64,000 nucleotides of DNA from Oscheius dolichura (Eukaryota > Nematoda > Chromadorea > Rhabditida > Rhabditidae). The stretch spans positions 1,054,001-1,118,000 of the forward strand of contig OW051493.1 in assembly GCA_932521035.1 (NCBI GenBank). The letters are read 5' to 3'. The number at the start of each line of letters is the position of its first letter. Position 1 is the stretch's first letter. Made by a program: the position numbers and the translations under genes. The notes beneath the pieces are model-generated. The model searched no databases. It had not been told where the DNA came from and saw nothing but the letters and a program-made list of their open reading frames with translations. Shown one piece after another: positions 36,083 through 46,703 of this stretch.

Positions 36083-39000
36083 GAATCTTTTGTTTCTTTT
36101 TCTTCCTTTTTGCCGGGGCGGCCTTCCTTTTGTTGGTCGTCTTCACATCCGGTGTGCCGAGAGTTCCCGTCTTCAGGGTCGTCGTCTCCCGTGACTTGGT
36201 GTTCGTTGTCTTCGGAGGCCGTGGCGAAGTGTCCGGGCCCATTTCTCTCCTCGAGGACGGCGCAGCAGACGGCCCGGTCGGTGTCCGCCTCTCCGGAGAT
36301 CTCGGCTTCTGCGTCGGTTCTTCTTCTTCTGCTGGCAGCTGTTGTTCCTCTCTGGGTGTCGAATGTATTGTCTTCATCTCCTCGACGTCATCCCGATCGG
36401 GCTTGTAAAGCTTCCAGCACACGACAACGCCAACTATCAGCAAATGGGCAATGAGGCCCACGATGATCAACCAGCCATACAGCGGGATTCCGTCTGAAAT
36501 TGAGGTAATTATAATCAAGACGCAGTACGGGTTTCCCCGCCCTTTTTTTGGCGGCCCGCATTACGTAGGATATCCGCAGTCAAAGTTTGTGGGCCTACAG
36601 CTGCTTTTGTCGGGGCGGCTGAGCTGTGACGGGTTTCTTAGAATTGCTTTGACGTGTTCTTCAACTGGGTATTTGAATTTTTAAAATCGACCAAGAAATA
36701 CTCGATACACCGACACAAACACCTGACACTCCCGTCTACGCCAAAAAACGGGCGTTTTGCGGGATCCCCAAGCAGAAGAGCCGCTTAAAACTTACCTCCA
36801 CCCTTCTCAGTAATGCGCTGATAGCAGATGGCCGTCCGCATATCCGTACAGCTGTTTTTCAATCCTTTCGGCAGGAATTCGACGTCATTCAAGCGGATAT
36901 TGTCGACAATCTCCACAATCGGTCTGCCACCATCCAGGGCGCTGATATTCCTCAAAACCGGCATTAATATCCACTCCAGCTGGGGATTATTGCGAATTTT
37001 TAGGGCTGACGCTGTAATTTTTCATTATTTAACCAGAAAAGTACTGTACCTTGGCCACTTTCAATAATTTCCAGCTTGGGAAAGGTCAAGTTTATCAGTT
37101 TTGTGTTGATAATAATGAGGCTTCCTTGGATGATTTCCAAATCATTCAATTCCTCGGCCGGGGTCTTCTCGTCGATGGTCAGGTCGCCCTTGAAGATGCC
37201 GCAATTCTTCTCATCCAGAGCGGTGCACGTCTTTCCTGAAAAGGAATACTGTAGAAATATTTAAAATTTCAAGGTGTTTGTACAAGCAAGGCTAGGAAGC
37301 CGCGCAATTTTTTTTGGAAGTAGTGTGCTTCCGAGACGTGTAACTAGACGAGATAGACGTAAAACCAAAAAGCAAAAGTGTTTGACCGCGACGGGAGTCG
37401 ATCCTGCGACCTATTGAGCGTGCGACCTGCCAAAGCGCATTGAGCCATGGGGGGAACCGGTGCGGATAAAAGCGTCCGTAACTCGCGAAATTTACCATTA
37501 TACGTTGTCATACTCGACAGCCTTGCACGACTTTTCCAGCTCCATCGAATGGCATAGGTCACGTTGACCAGTTCGAAAAAAAGATGTCGATTTTAGAAAA
37601 TTTGAAACCGCGGTAACTTGCGAACCACGCAGAAAATTCTAAAAGTGCCATTCGACTCAGCTCGAATTATCGGTTCGAAAGACACTACTCTCTAGTCTGA
37701 ACTCAGAAAAAACGTACCGCATCCCCTCCTCTTCCTGGTTCCTTCGACTTCCACCGTGACATTTTGCAGAGTCAGCAGGGGACAGAGCGACGGATTATCC
37801 TTAAAGACATGCACCCCTCGACAGTTTTTAATAACGGCGTTCTTCAAGAATTCCACCTCCTTCAAGAGGGTTCCCTCGACAGCGACACAGCCCTCGATGG
37901 TCTTCCCGGCCAGGGCACGCTCATCCACCTGCTGTTTCAATCCGTGCAGGACCAGATTTCCCTTGATTACGGTGCACAGGTCCAGATCGCGGAGATCCCA
38001 GATTATGGTAGTTTTGTCCGTGTAGCATTCGACCGCGGCCTTGTTGGGGACAATTGTTGAGATATTTCGAAGGCCAGCCGGCGTCAGAAGGGGATTGTTC
38101 GCGATGGTCAGCTCGTTTATCGTCTGTAAGGCCGGCAGTTCAATCTTTTTCAGGTCTGGATTGTCGATGATTTTTAAATCTAAAAGAACCCGCGAATCAT
38201 TCGATTTGAGTAAAGTCTTACTGTAGGCTTCCGTCAGCGCGGGGAGGCTAATCTCCGCTGTCCGGCTACAGAAAATGGTTACAGTTCCGTGGGTTTTCTT
38301 CAAACTTCTCGGCTTGGAATCAGTATCCCCATCGAACCACGAAGTAATGTCAACATCTGTAGTTGTTACGTTGCAAACGACGTAGATATTGTCGGCGTAG
38401 GTTTGATTGGAACACGGCTCGGCTGAAAAAGAAAATTGATGGGTTACTGTAGCTTTTTGAAACTGCAAAAACTCGGGAGGGGCGCGCCTTCAAAATGGTT
38501 CTTCCCAAATTACAGTAGGAACTGACCACAAGAGTCGTCGACATGAATATCCACTGATAATCGATCGTCAGTCTTAAAATACTGTTCCACCTTCACCAGC
38601 TCTCTGTAGCAGAAGTTCTTGTTGTTCCGGATCTCTGACTTCTCATCATTTTCACATAATCGCGTTCCTTTTTCAACTGGAGCCGTTATTTCAACACCGC
38701 TCATGTCCACATCGATCAGCCTCAAGCAGGCATCATTACGTTTGTCCAGTTCCAAATTATTCGTAACCTTGACCTTTTCCAGTATCAAGTCACCCTTTAT
38801 ACGATGGCAATTTACCAAATCATTCGGCTTCGGAGGCGTGTATTTGTGCAGGTTCAGTGGATCTTGAAATCGGCATTCTGAAAATGAAAATATAGCGTAA
38901 TTTTGTCCAAAAATGGCTCTGACCCAAGGCGCCCAATGGCGCAATGCATTGAGACACGTGTCGCAGGTTCGATGCTTTTTTTCTAAAGCACAATAATGGT

Positions 39001-39936
39001 TACAAATCACCGTAAAATAGGTTTTCAATAAAGCAAAAATGTTTTACCTACCACGGGAGTCGAACCCGCGATGTTCTACTGGCGCGCGCCTCAACGTATT
39101 GCGCCATTTGGCGCACCAATCACGGTCAAACCAGAAAATTTTTGAAATTTGCTTTAATCGTGGCCTTCTTTTTACTTATTTTACAAGTTTAAAAAAGATA
39201 AAAACGGGTTGGAAAGAAGGAATTTGCCCATTTTCCCGCCTGATAGTGGTTGATTCGGAAAACCATGAATTTGAGCGCGCTGCCAGCTATTTTCAACAAT
39301 TACGGTAGGTTACGGTAGTCTAAAAACATACCACCCGGTCCTTCTTGCATATCTACGGCCATTTTAATGTTCTTCATTGCCTTAATCATCACATTTATCG
39401 TTTCTTCTTCCAGTTGCGGGTTGTTATAGATCGTTAGATTTGTACTCTCGGCGTCGCTAAACGCCAGACTTATTCCCGCGGTCCATTCAAATCTCTTTAG
39501 CTTCTGATTATTCCGAATTTGTATGAAAACCTTGGCTAAAAGTTAAAAATTAAAAATTAGAAAAAGGTGTAGACTCACATTTAGGAACTTGTGCTCCCGA
39601 CCACTCCTTTATTCCGGCGAAATTAATAGCCTCAACGTGTTCATTTCCATCCAAGACAATGGCGCCAATCAGTTTTTCAAATCCCTTGGCCAGAAATTGA
39701 TTGAGAGTCTCGGGATCGGCTCGGGTGAAGTCGAAAGTGACAAGATGGTCACTGGCGCCCAAGGTGGGGTCAGCCGGATTGAATTGGCACACGTCCGGAT
39801 CATTTGTCAGCCGTAGGAGGTCGACAGTAATATTGTTACAGTAGACGGCGGCCGGCGGGTCATGGGTAGTGGTGGCCTGACTGTTGACAACGGGAACAAG
39901 GCAGCAACACAACAGCCAAAGTGGAAGACGGCCCAT
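36075..39936 (-). CDS. irld: IRLD-type receptor with short proline-rich tail
   Basis: Eight exons with agreeing phases: 39936-39579, 39535-39332, 38877-38527, 38422-38222, 38179-37718, 37235-37050, 37011-36796, 36493-36075 (798 residues). A signal peptide (LPLWLLCCCLVPVVNSQA) precedes tandem receptor L-domain-like blocks with 'NNPQL' turns, 'FQDPLNLHKYTPP', 'CHRIKGDLIL' and 'LCTVIKGNLVL' segments. A single transmembrane helix (WLIIVGLIAHLLIVGVVVCW, about 665-687) is followed by a roughly 110-residue tail rich in Pro, Thr, Ser and Lys, with no kinase. L-domain intron positions match those of the neighbouring receptor at 29341-34776 (for example the 42-nt intron before LKIIDNPDL and the 38-nt intron before ALKIRNNP), so the two arose by duplication. 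An upstream ATG at 40002 would add 22 residues; the nearer ATG gives a cleaner signal peptide. The 42-nt intron has length divisible by three and no stop, so it could be retained. Confidence 0.88.
36540..36765 (-). mobile_element. ~220-bp abundant element, copy 7 (intronic)
   Basis: Inverted copy, gcattacgtaggatatccgc to gacactcccgtctacgccaa, with diverged interior. It fills most of the last intron (36795-36494) of the receptor gene. Confidence 0.8.
37365..37500 (-). mobile_element. tRNA-derived SINE-like element
   Basis: Plus-strand text aaaaccaaaaagcaaaagtg, tttgaccgcgacgggagtcg, atcctgcgacc, then ggcgca-poor A-box region. The reverse complement gives the B-box (tcgactcccgtcgcggtcaa) and tail of the family. 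It lies in the intron 37717-37236 of the receptor gene. Confidence 0.65.
38930..39120. mobile_element. Head-to-head pair of tRNA-like SINE units
   Basis: A left unit on plus (ccaatggcgcaatgcattga, gtgtcgcaggttcgatgctt) and a right unit on minus (accacgggagtcgaacccgc, gatgttctactggcgcgcgc, attgcgccatttggcgc) face each other around a ~45-bp spacer. It lies in the second intron of the receptor at 36075-39936. Confidence 0.7.
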
Positions 39937-40244
39937 GATGAGAGAGAAGAACAAACAGCCGGTCAGGAAAAAGCAGATAGGAAATAATAGCCCGGGACGC
40001 AATGAATTACGGTAGATACGTCGTTTTTACAAAGGTTTACTGTAGTTTACAGAAAAATTGCTTTTTTACCTGGTATTTACCGGCCAGTTGCGCGGTAAAA
40101 AGCTGCCACCACTTCTTTGTATTTCTCTCCGGCCGGGTGGTTGATCGTCGGCTTCAAAATACAAGGTATTTTTTGCTGTTTTTTCTATAGAAATTACCAT
40201 TATCACAACCTTGAGAAGGCGCCTTCCACAGCCGCTTTGAATCC

Positions 40245-40430
40245 ATCTGTTCAAATGGCGCAAGGCGCTGTGGCACGCTCCTGTAAAACCTCGCGGGTTC
40301 GATCCCCACCATAGGCAACTTATTTTTGCTTTTTTCCAATCTGTTTTTTGGTGTATTGGTGTTCGAACCCGCGATGTTCTACTGGCGCGCGCCACAACGG
40401 ACTGCGCCATTTGGCGGAAATTGGGCAAGG
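40245..40430. mobile_element. Head-to-head pair of tRNA-like SINE units
   Basis: Left unit: caaatggcgcaaggcgctgt, aaacctcgcgggttcgatcc, ccaccataggcaacttattt and a tttgcttttttcc tail. Right unit, inverted: gttcgaacccgcgatgttct, actggcgcgcgccacaacgg, actgcgccatttggcgg. The arrangement is the same as at 38930-39120. It lies between the divergent genes starting at 39936 (-) and 40478 (+). Confidence 0.75.
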
Positions 40431-40469
40431 ATTAGATTAGGCTACAGTATCCCCATTTGAAACTCTCGG

Positions 40470-40477
40470 TTTTCCAG
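40470..40477 (+). promoter_or_regulatory. Probable trans-splice acceptor
   Basis: ttttccag ends directly at the ATG of the gene at 40478. No upstream exon is visible, so a spliced leader joined here would give a mature mRNA starting at the initiator codon. Confidence 0.6.
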
Positions 40478-42293
40478 ATGAAGGTCGTCCTCTTCGCGCT
40501 CATTTCCTGCATCTCGGCAACTTTGGCAACTACCCAAATCGAGTGTGCCATTGGTACTATATACAGCCACGGAGAGATTAAAAATATCCGGGTTTGTGTA
40601 CTCAAAAGATAGTTAAAATCGCTGTTTTAGACTGAAAAATCCAAGTATGGTTGTGAATATCGGCTACAGAACGGCCGGGAGAATTGTATCGATTTTGAAA
40701 TATCCGCAAGGGAGGCAAGAGCTCTGATGGCGGATCCGGCAAAGGGTGCAAAATGTGTGCATTACCAAGTTGGAATAGTGGAGGAGATGGTCTGCTACTG
40801 TTTCAAGAACCTGTGTAATCAGAATCCTAAGCTCTTCCGGGTACGCATCGTATTTCTACCTGGAAAACCCTCGGAACATTTGGGTTTTCGCTCTAAAATA
40901 GCCAGGATTATGTTGAATTCAGCTGCGATTCGTTCTCGGGCATTTCGACCGCATTTTTCTACAAAAATTCCAGTAAATGGTGCTATTTTCATGTCAGGAC
41001 CCTACAGAGCCCAGCTCGCTTTCAAATTAACCGGAATTTAAAAAAAAAACGATGGTCAAATTGCCGCGCAATTGTTGACAATCGCCTCCCGCAGCGATTT
41101 TTCGTCAAAAAATTCGAAATTTAATAGATTTCAAGCTGTACTTAATAGTTTTTTTAACTCGGCTTTAATCCGAACCTCTAGTTTGATTTTATTTTAACAA
41201 TTTGAATTTTAGATGACGCTCAACCGGATTAAGATGAAAAAGAATGAAACGCGCATTCGTAATCTTCAAGAATGTGGTCTCTACGTAGTCGAACGTCAAT
41301 TTTGTAAGCTATAGTTCTATAATACGTAACTAAGTATATATTTTTAGTGAATAATACTAACTATACTACGACCACGGCAGCAGTTTCGACAACTGGGATG
41401 AGAACCACCACCACAGGCCCAAGTCCTGTCACGGGTCCCGCACCGACTCCAGTCTCGACCACAGCTTCGACCACCACCACTACTGACCCTGACGACGACG
41501 ACGACGACAGTAGTCCGTCTACCATTCCAGGCAGTTTCGCCTGGTTCGTCATTTTTTAGCTGATTTTTGGATTACCAGTAGATTGTGCTGGGTCGGCAGG
41601 CTACTGTAGACGCGCCAGTTTGAATTTCCCGGCGAGCCGAATCCCCATTTTCCCGTCAAATTTCCTAATTTAAACAATTTTCGCCCCGAAAAGAGTCTGG
41701 ATTAATTTTTTAAACAGTACTGTCGCTTTAAAATAAATGACCGAAACTAGTGCCCTCGTTTCTGGGCTTAGACGGGAGTGTCGAATGTTTGTGTCCGTAT
41801 CTCGGTCATTTCTTGGTCGATTTCAAAAATTCAAAGATCTAGTTGGAGAGCACAAAAAGACGATTCTAATGAACCCATTCACGTCTCAACCGCCCCGGGA
41901 AAACAATCTAGCCCCACAAACTTTGACAGAGGATATGCTACGTAACGCGACGCACCAGGGAAATGTATGGGGCTTTGGCTGGTTTTCAACCCAAAAATAC
42001 CGCTAAATTCATCAATTTTCAGGAGTAGCAACGGCACCGGAAGCGACCACTGTAAATATAAGGAAATGATAGAAAGCGTCTCGCTGTACGCGGTGATTGG
42101 CGCCGCGGCTGCCGTTTCCTTCCTTCTGCTCCTGGCTGCCGGCGCCGTTTTTATGGTCTACAGGAAGAAAATAGCTGAAAAGGAAAAGGAGAAGAATATC
42201 TTGGTCCAGGAAGAAGACGCCTTACGGAAGGAAATGGTCGCTTTGAAGAAGCGCACCGGCAGTCAAATTGAAGCCGTCTCCTTTTATACATAG
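40478..42293 (+). CDS. Small type I membrane protein with Cys-rich, Ly6-like ectodomain
   Basis: Five exons with agreeing phases: 40478-40591, 40631-40840, 41213-41303, 41348-41543, 42023-42293 (293 residues). A signal peptide (MKVVLFALISCISATLA) is followed by about 120 residues with spaced cysteines ending in VCYCFKNLCN, which resembles the C-terminal CxC...CN signature of three-finger (Ly6/uPAR-like) ectodomains; the match is suggestive only. Next is a Thr-rich, mucin-like stalk with an aspartate run (DPDDDDDDSS), one transmembrane helix (AAAAVSFLLLLAAGAVFMVY) and a short charged cytoplasmic coil (KKIAEKEKEKNILVQEED). The stalk suggests heavy O-glycosylation. The last intron hosts a ~220-bp element. 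The gene is divergent from the receptor starting at 39936 and convergent with the gene ending at 42612. Confidence 0.83.
41735..41955 (+). mobile_element. ~220-bp abundant element, copy 8 (intronic)
   Basis: Full copy: gcttagacgggagtgtcgaa, gtgtccgtatctcggtcatt, agcacaaaaagacgattcta, then atgctacgtaacgcgacgcac. It lies in the intron 41544-42022. Confidence 0.8.
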
Positions 42294-42611
42294 CTGAATT
42301 CGCTGTTCCGTTTTCGATAAAAAAGCCGAATAAGCATTGCTCTCGTTCTTTTGTTGTTATTTTTCTTCTTCTTGGGAGATCGGGAGTTTTATTCGTTTTT
42401 GAATGGCCCGAGGGCTCTATGAATAGCGACGGTTAGTAGGCCTTTCGTTTCTTCCTCACGATTCTAATGTAAAATGAGCTGCAAGTTTGGTTAGCTTCAC
42501 TTTGACCTTATTACGAAACAAGTGCCGCTGTATTCGTTGCAAGCCAGTTCTATTCCATCTATTCCAATTTTATTTCAAGTTGAATATAAAAGTTCGGACT
42601 ATCAACATAGT

Positions 42612-45600
42612 TTATTCTACTTTATCAAAAAAAAGCAAGTTGAGAATGGGCTGCCGAACATCCTCGTTATTCTTGCGGCCGAGTAGTAGCTCCAACTCTG
42701 CGATCCTCATAGTCGCATGTTGTGCTTGATTTTCGGCAGGGGCCAACTTCACACCCTGCTCGTCGTAAATCTGACGGGATTCGAGCTAAAATCGTCATAT
42801 ATGCAATCAAAAAAATGATATTTTCCTCAATTTAGAATCGTTTTTATACATATTTTCCAGCTATTCCAATTTTATTTCAAGTTGAATAGAAAAGAAAACT
42901 CCCAACGGTTGTCTTACAAACTTCCCTTTTTTTTTCTTTTTCATTCGTCCTTTAAACTAGGCAAATATCCGATAACTTCAATCGATCTGATGAGCTATAG
43001 TCCGTTTCCAATGGAAATCCTTTCGCTAATATTTCGTACGTTTATTGAATTCAAAATATACAACCCATAAAATGCACACCGTGACTGTTTTTTTTTCAAT
43101 ATACAAATGTACAGCGGTTCGAATTGCCTGAAAATCAGTCAAAAATGTGATAATTGACTGTCTTGAGGCCCTCGGAAAGGAGGCGGCACAGCTTCTCATG
43201 ATTGAGAATGTCGTTGCAGAAGTTGAAGGGGATATCGAAGCCGTAACGATCCGAAAAGGCGCCGCCATCTTCTTCAGCCATCGATTTTAGAGCCTGAAAA
43301 CAGAGAGGAGCTCTGAAATTGTTTTCGACATAATTCTATAGGCCAAATGAAATATCTATGAAACAGAATAAAATTACGCTCTAATGTTTTAGGGGGACTT
43401 CAAAAAAAAAAGCGCGCAGAAATCTGTTATACTATTGTTCTCCATTGGAAATTAGTAAAAACGGGTTACAAGTCTGTATAACCGTCTCTTGGCCGTTGGT
43501 GGGCGTTTTCAAAGCTCCTGTGAAAAATGAATGAGGAGGCGAAAGACAAAATGCTTCAGGAATGATGAGATAGAAGAACTTTGGGGAAATGATAATCAAA
43601 GAAAGTTGTCAAAAATGTTGTTTTCGCTAACCACTGGAAGTTAGCTTTCTACAATTTTCAAAATTGCAGTCATCCTATAAATTGGTGTAAAATTTCCAGT
43701 TCATGATTCACTGTCGTGAATGAGCAACAAAGTCGAACTAACTTTGATCATTTCTTCAGCTTGGACCAATTTCACCGTTGCTATTTCTACTTTTTCGGCC
43801 ATCTCTTTTATCTGAAATGTGGGATAATCTCTAGTGTGCCATCCTGTACAAGCGCACCTCTTGTTTCAATTTCCAGTTTTCCCTTTCCATTTCAAAAAAT
43901 TCCGCTCTAAACCCTTCGTCCTTCTTCTCCAAAGCAGCCAGGATAATCTTATTGGTCTGCTGTAAGTCCTAATTTTAGCTGAAACTAACTAATAAACCTC
44001 CAAATTAGCCAATTTCTTCTCCAGTTCTTTATTAATTCCTTCTTGATTGGTTCCATTGTTTTTCCCTTTATGAGATTCTGGATAGAGGTACACGTGAAGG
44101 CACAACAGGGATAGGAGCAACAAGGCGACGACATTCCACACCCAAATCTGAAAATCGAGTTTTATTATTCTCGAGGCTTTGAATTTCTTTTATAAGAAAA
44201 ATCTTGCTGGGAACATTTGATATGGTTTAGCTGGATTCGGTTCAATTGGATCTTTAGAAATGTTCTACCAAAAAAAGTATACGAAATCCCTTATGGTCCA
44301 ACATTTCTATAATACCTCACAATTCATCAAATATAATGGAAAAGTGGGGATAATTCTGACCTTTCTATCTTTTCTCATCTTCCTCTGATTCCTTCGATCA
44401 GTATCACGTCGTTCCCTTCGTTGTGAAATTGAAGAGCTGTTCATCTTATAAGTTGAATCGCTCGCATTTTCTCCATCCTGACCATCAGAATGTTCCGATT
44501 CTCTCTCCGTTTGATCTTCTACAACTTGTTGAATTATCTCATCTGGAAATGGGAAGTAAATAAGGGGAGAACGTAGCCGAGAAGCTAGAAAAAAACGGAA
44601 ACCTACCGGAAACGAGGGAAGTCGAAGAGGAACTGGTTACGGTAGAGAAAATAGAAGTAGTGGGAGACGAGTCACTGAAAATCAAACATCAATTACTGTA
44701 TTTTTCATATCTCCGTCCATCGCGTGCAGCCTGCGCGTTATTTGTGTTTACCCCTGTGAGAGGCTCTTACGTAATGACGTTTGTGCGTCTAACCCTTTTT
44801 CCTTCTGATTAACCCCTATTTTTTTTGCTTGCTCCGGGTGCGCCGTACAAAGTTACACTAGTGACCCAAGTTTGGGAAAGTTTGGCCATGAAATAAGCGA
44901 GAACGAGAGACAAACGCGTTTAGAAAAGTGCGCCGTCCGCCGTTCGTCCCCTGAATGGCCAAGTGGCGCAATCGGCAAGAGCGCTGCCTGGGGATCCAAG
45001 GCTACCGGGTTCGAACCCCGGGCATGCAAAAACTCTTTTGCTTTATAGGTACATCATCCAGAGTGGTTCCGGGTGTACAACATCGTGAAAAAAAATAATT
45101 GGTTGCAATTTCAATTAGAAAAAAGTTGTTTCTGGCCGGTTTCGCTTTTTTTTTCTTTAGGGTAAGGTATCTCTTTTTATATAGCAGCAAAACTATGGAC
45201 ATTCTAGACGAATGTCAACAAAAAGTGAACAATTCGTTTGTTGGAAAAGGAGAAATCTCAACAAAAAGTGTTATTTGCGTTTACAAGGAGGGTACAAAAA
45301 GGGAACAATATTGGGGAATGGAGAGGAATCTACAAAAGGGGAACAATACCACAAATAACGGCTGTTCACACTTCTTCTAGTTCCTTCCAAATAACCCCAG
45401 CCCCACTGTCCTAGCCGTGACGTTTTAAGGGGGCAAAACGGCGTTTTTGATGCAGCAGCCTCTCCCGGATGAAAAAAAAAGTCAAAAACAGTCGTTATTT
45501 GTGGTATTGTTCCCCCTTTGTAGATTCCTCTCCATTCTCCAATATTGTTCCCTTTTTGTACCCTCCTTGTAAACGCAAATAACACTTTTTGTTGAGATTT

Positions 45601-46688
45601 CTCTTTTTCGAACAGAAACCTCTATTGAAGTTTGTATCTTAACCGCCTCTTTTATTTATCTTCTCTAACATAATTTTCTTTGATCTGTTCTTGTTCTTGT
45701 CAATCCTTGTAAGAACGAATGGCATTGAATTGTACGCTCGTTAGTTTCCTTCCTTTCCTTCCGCCCTTACCTTGTGAGCAGTTGGCTGGCTTCGTTGATT
45801 GACACCGTGCATATTCTGTTCTCGTCTTCTGCTGGTGTTCCAGGGTCTGAAAGTAGAAAATTTTAGCAGGTCAGGTCAGCGTGCTTGCAAGGCATGAGTA
45901 AAAAAAAGAAAATCGAGACAAGCCTTACGAGCATGCTGACCTGCTAAAAATATAAGGAAATTGCATTGTTAGCAAAAAACGTAACTAAATCGGTAATGCG
46001 CCGAGGTCACGCAATTTTACGACCGATGGTAAAGAACCATTTACTAGCATTTTACTAAACTTTTTACATAATGCCAACTAAACATTACAAATCTCAGAAG
46101 TTCCCAGTGCTTAAAAAGTAATACTGGTTTTTTTTCATCAATGTACGAGCTGTTTTCTCTTCCCCCAACATAGTTGAATGCCCAAAAAGGGGAATTTTTG
46201 AGCTTTCAAGGATTTTTGTCCCCCATTTCATTTCTTGAAAAACATTGCGAAATTAGGGCCCGTGGGCAACATTCCTTGACCAAGCAGCTCGGTGATAATG
46301 CCGTAAGGTTTTTTGATAATTTTTGGCGGGAAAAGGAAAGATAACGAGAGGGAGGGAAAAAGGACAATTCGACTCGTGATAGAGATCAAAAAATTGTCAG
46401 GAAAAGAAATTTTTGCTTCGGCGAGGGGATAAGAAGCCGTCTTAAACATATTCATTTTTCTTTTTTCTCGTCTCTTTAATGGTCACAATTGGAATCAGTG
46501 CAGGTTTTAATTGCGCGTGATTGGCTGAAATTGTAATTTTCGCAATTTTTGAGTTTCACCGGTATTTTTGTGGTTTTACGGGGGAAAATTGGCTTACCTG
46601 ATGGTTCCTCTTGTACCGTTCTATTAGAGGAAGAAGAAATGATCTCATAGTCACTACATGCTCCTTCAGAATCGGAGACAGTCGCCAT
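42612..46688 (-). CDS. Coiled-coil single-pass membrane protein with N-terminal SDYEII motif
   Basis: Nine exons: 46688-46598, 45846-45771, 44674-44607, 44542-44361, 44147-43998, 43968-43858, 43811-43743, 43293-43159, 42785-42612 (351 residues). The last junction is the least certain: reading through exon 8 would stop at 43135 instead. The N-terminus is acidic and Ser-rich with SDYEII at 12-17. A strongly basic stretch (RRERRDTDRRNQRKMRKDRK) directly precedes the transmembrane helix IWVWNVVALLLLSLLCLHVYLY (about 140-161), predicting a cytosolic N-terminus. Coiled coil follows (ELEKKLANLE, EFFEMERENWKLKQE, KEMAEKVEIATVKLVQ). The design, the 91-nt phase-1 first exon and the SDYE motif match the gene at 19899-23039, so I regard the two as paralogues. 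A possible trans-splice acceptor (gtttttcag) ends 5 bases before ATG. Introns carry several elements (44750-45610, 45861-45950). Confidence 0.72.
44750..44935 (-). mobile_element. Dispersed element shared with cysl intron 1
   Basis: cccctgtgagaggctcttac, gtaatgacgtttgtgcgtct ... aaacgcgtttagaaaagtgc is the reverse complement, with few differences, of 25588-25775. The two copies lie in introns of different genes, and both sit next to the 45237-45610 type element. Confidence 0.75.
44945..45050 (+). mobile_element. tRNA-like element (not a functional tRNA)
   Basis: An A-box-like gtggcgcaatcggcaagagc, a D-stem GCGC/GCGC, and a B-box ccgggttcgaaccccgg are present. However, the acceptor strands (5' side around ggccaag, 3' side gcatgca) do not pair and position 33 is not T. 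It therefore reads as a tRNA-derived repeat or pseudogene inside the intron 45770-44675. Confidence 0.55.
45237..45610. mobile_element. ~370-bp foldback element (intronic)
   Basis: gagaaatctcaacaaaaagt at 45250 and onward (aaggagggtacaaaaaggga, gaggaatctacaaaagggga, acaataccacaaataacg) is repeated inverted from 45491 to 45605 (cgttatttgtggtattgttc ... actttttgttgagatttctc). One arm is found alone at 25465-25583. Confidence 0.8.
45861..45950. repeat. Hairpin in intron 1
   Basis: ttttagcaggtcag then gtcagcgtgcttgcaaggc pairs with gccttacgagcatgctgacc-tgctaaaa across a loop of about 30 bp. It has few mismatches, lies about 15 bp upstream of exon 2, and could fold in the pre-mRNA. Confidence 0.6.
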
Positions 46689-46693
46689 CAATT

Positions 46694-46703
46694 CTGAAAA
46701 ACA
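46694..46703 (-). promoter_or_regulatory. Probable trans-splice acceptor
   Basis: On the minus strand cctgtttttcag is followed by aattg and then the ATG at 46688. No upstream exon is seen. The spacing is typical for spliced-leader addition. Confidence 0.55.

Noticed and set aside
36110..36454. 114-codon and 92-codon plus-strand ORFs
   Set aside because: Antisense shadows of the proline/threonine-rich tail of the second receptor.
41761..41900. Open frame ([21 protein letters not shown]) conserved in many copies of the ~220-bp element
   Set aside because: A second frame is equally open in the same copies and some copies are shifted, so the lack of stops is a property of the consensus, not evidence of a protein.
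43026..43268. Alternative ending of the SDYEII gene using a 31-nt intron (43158-43128) and a frame to 43026
   Set aside because: The intron would be shorter than any other seen here, and the exon at 42785-42612 gives a coiled-coil continuation with normal splice sites. Not fully excluded.
44945..45020. Functional tRNA gene
   Set aside because: The B box and D stem are good, but the acceptor arms do not pair and the anticodon loop lacks T33.
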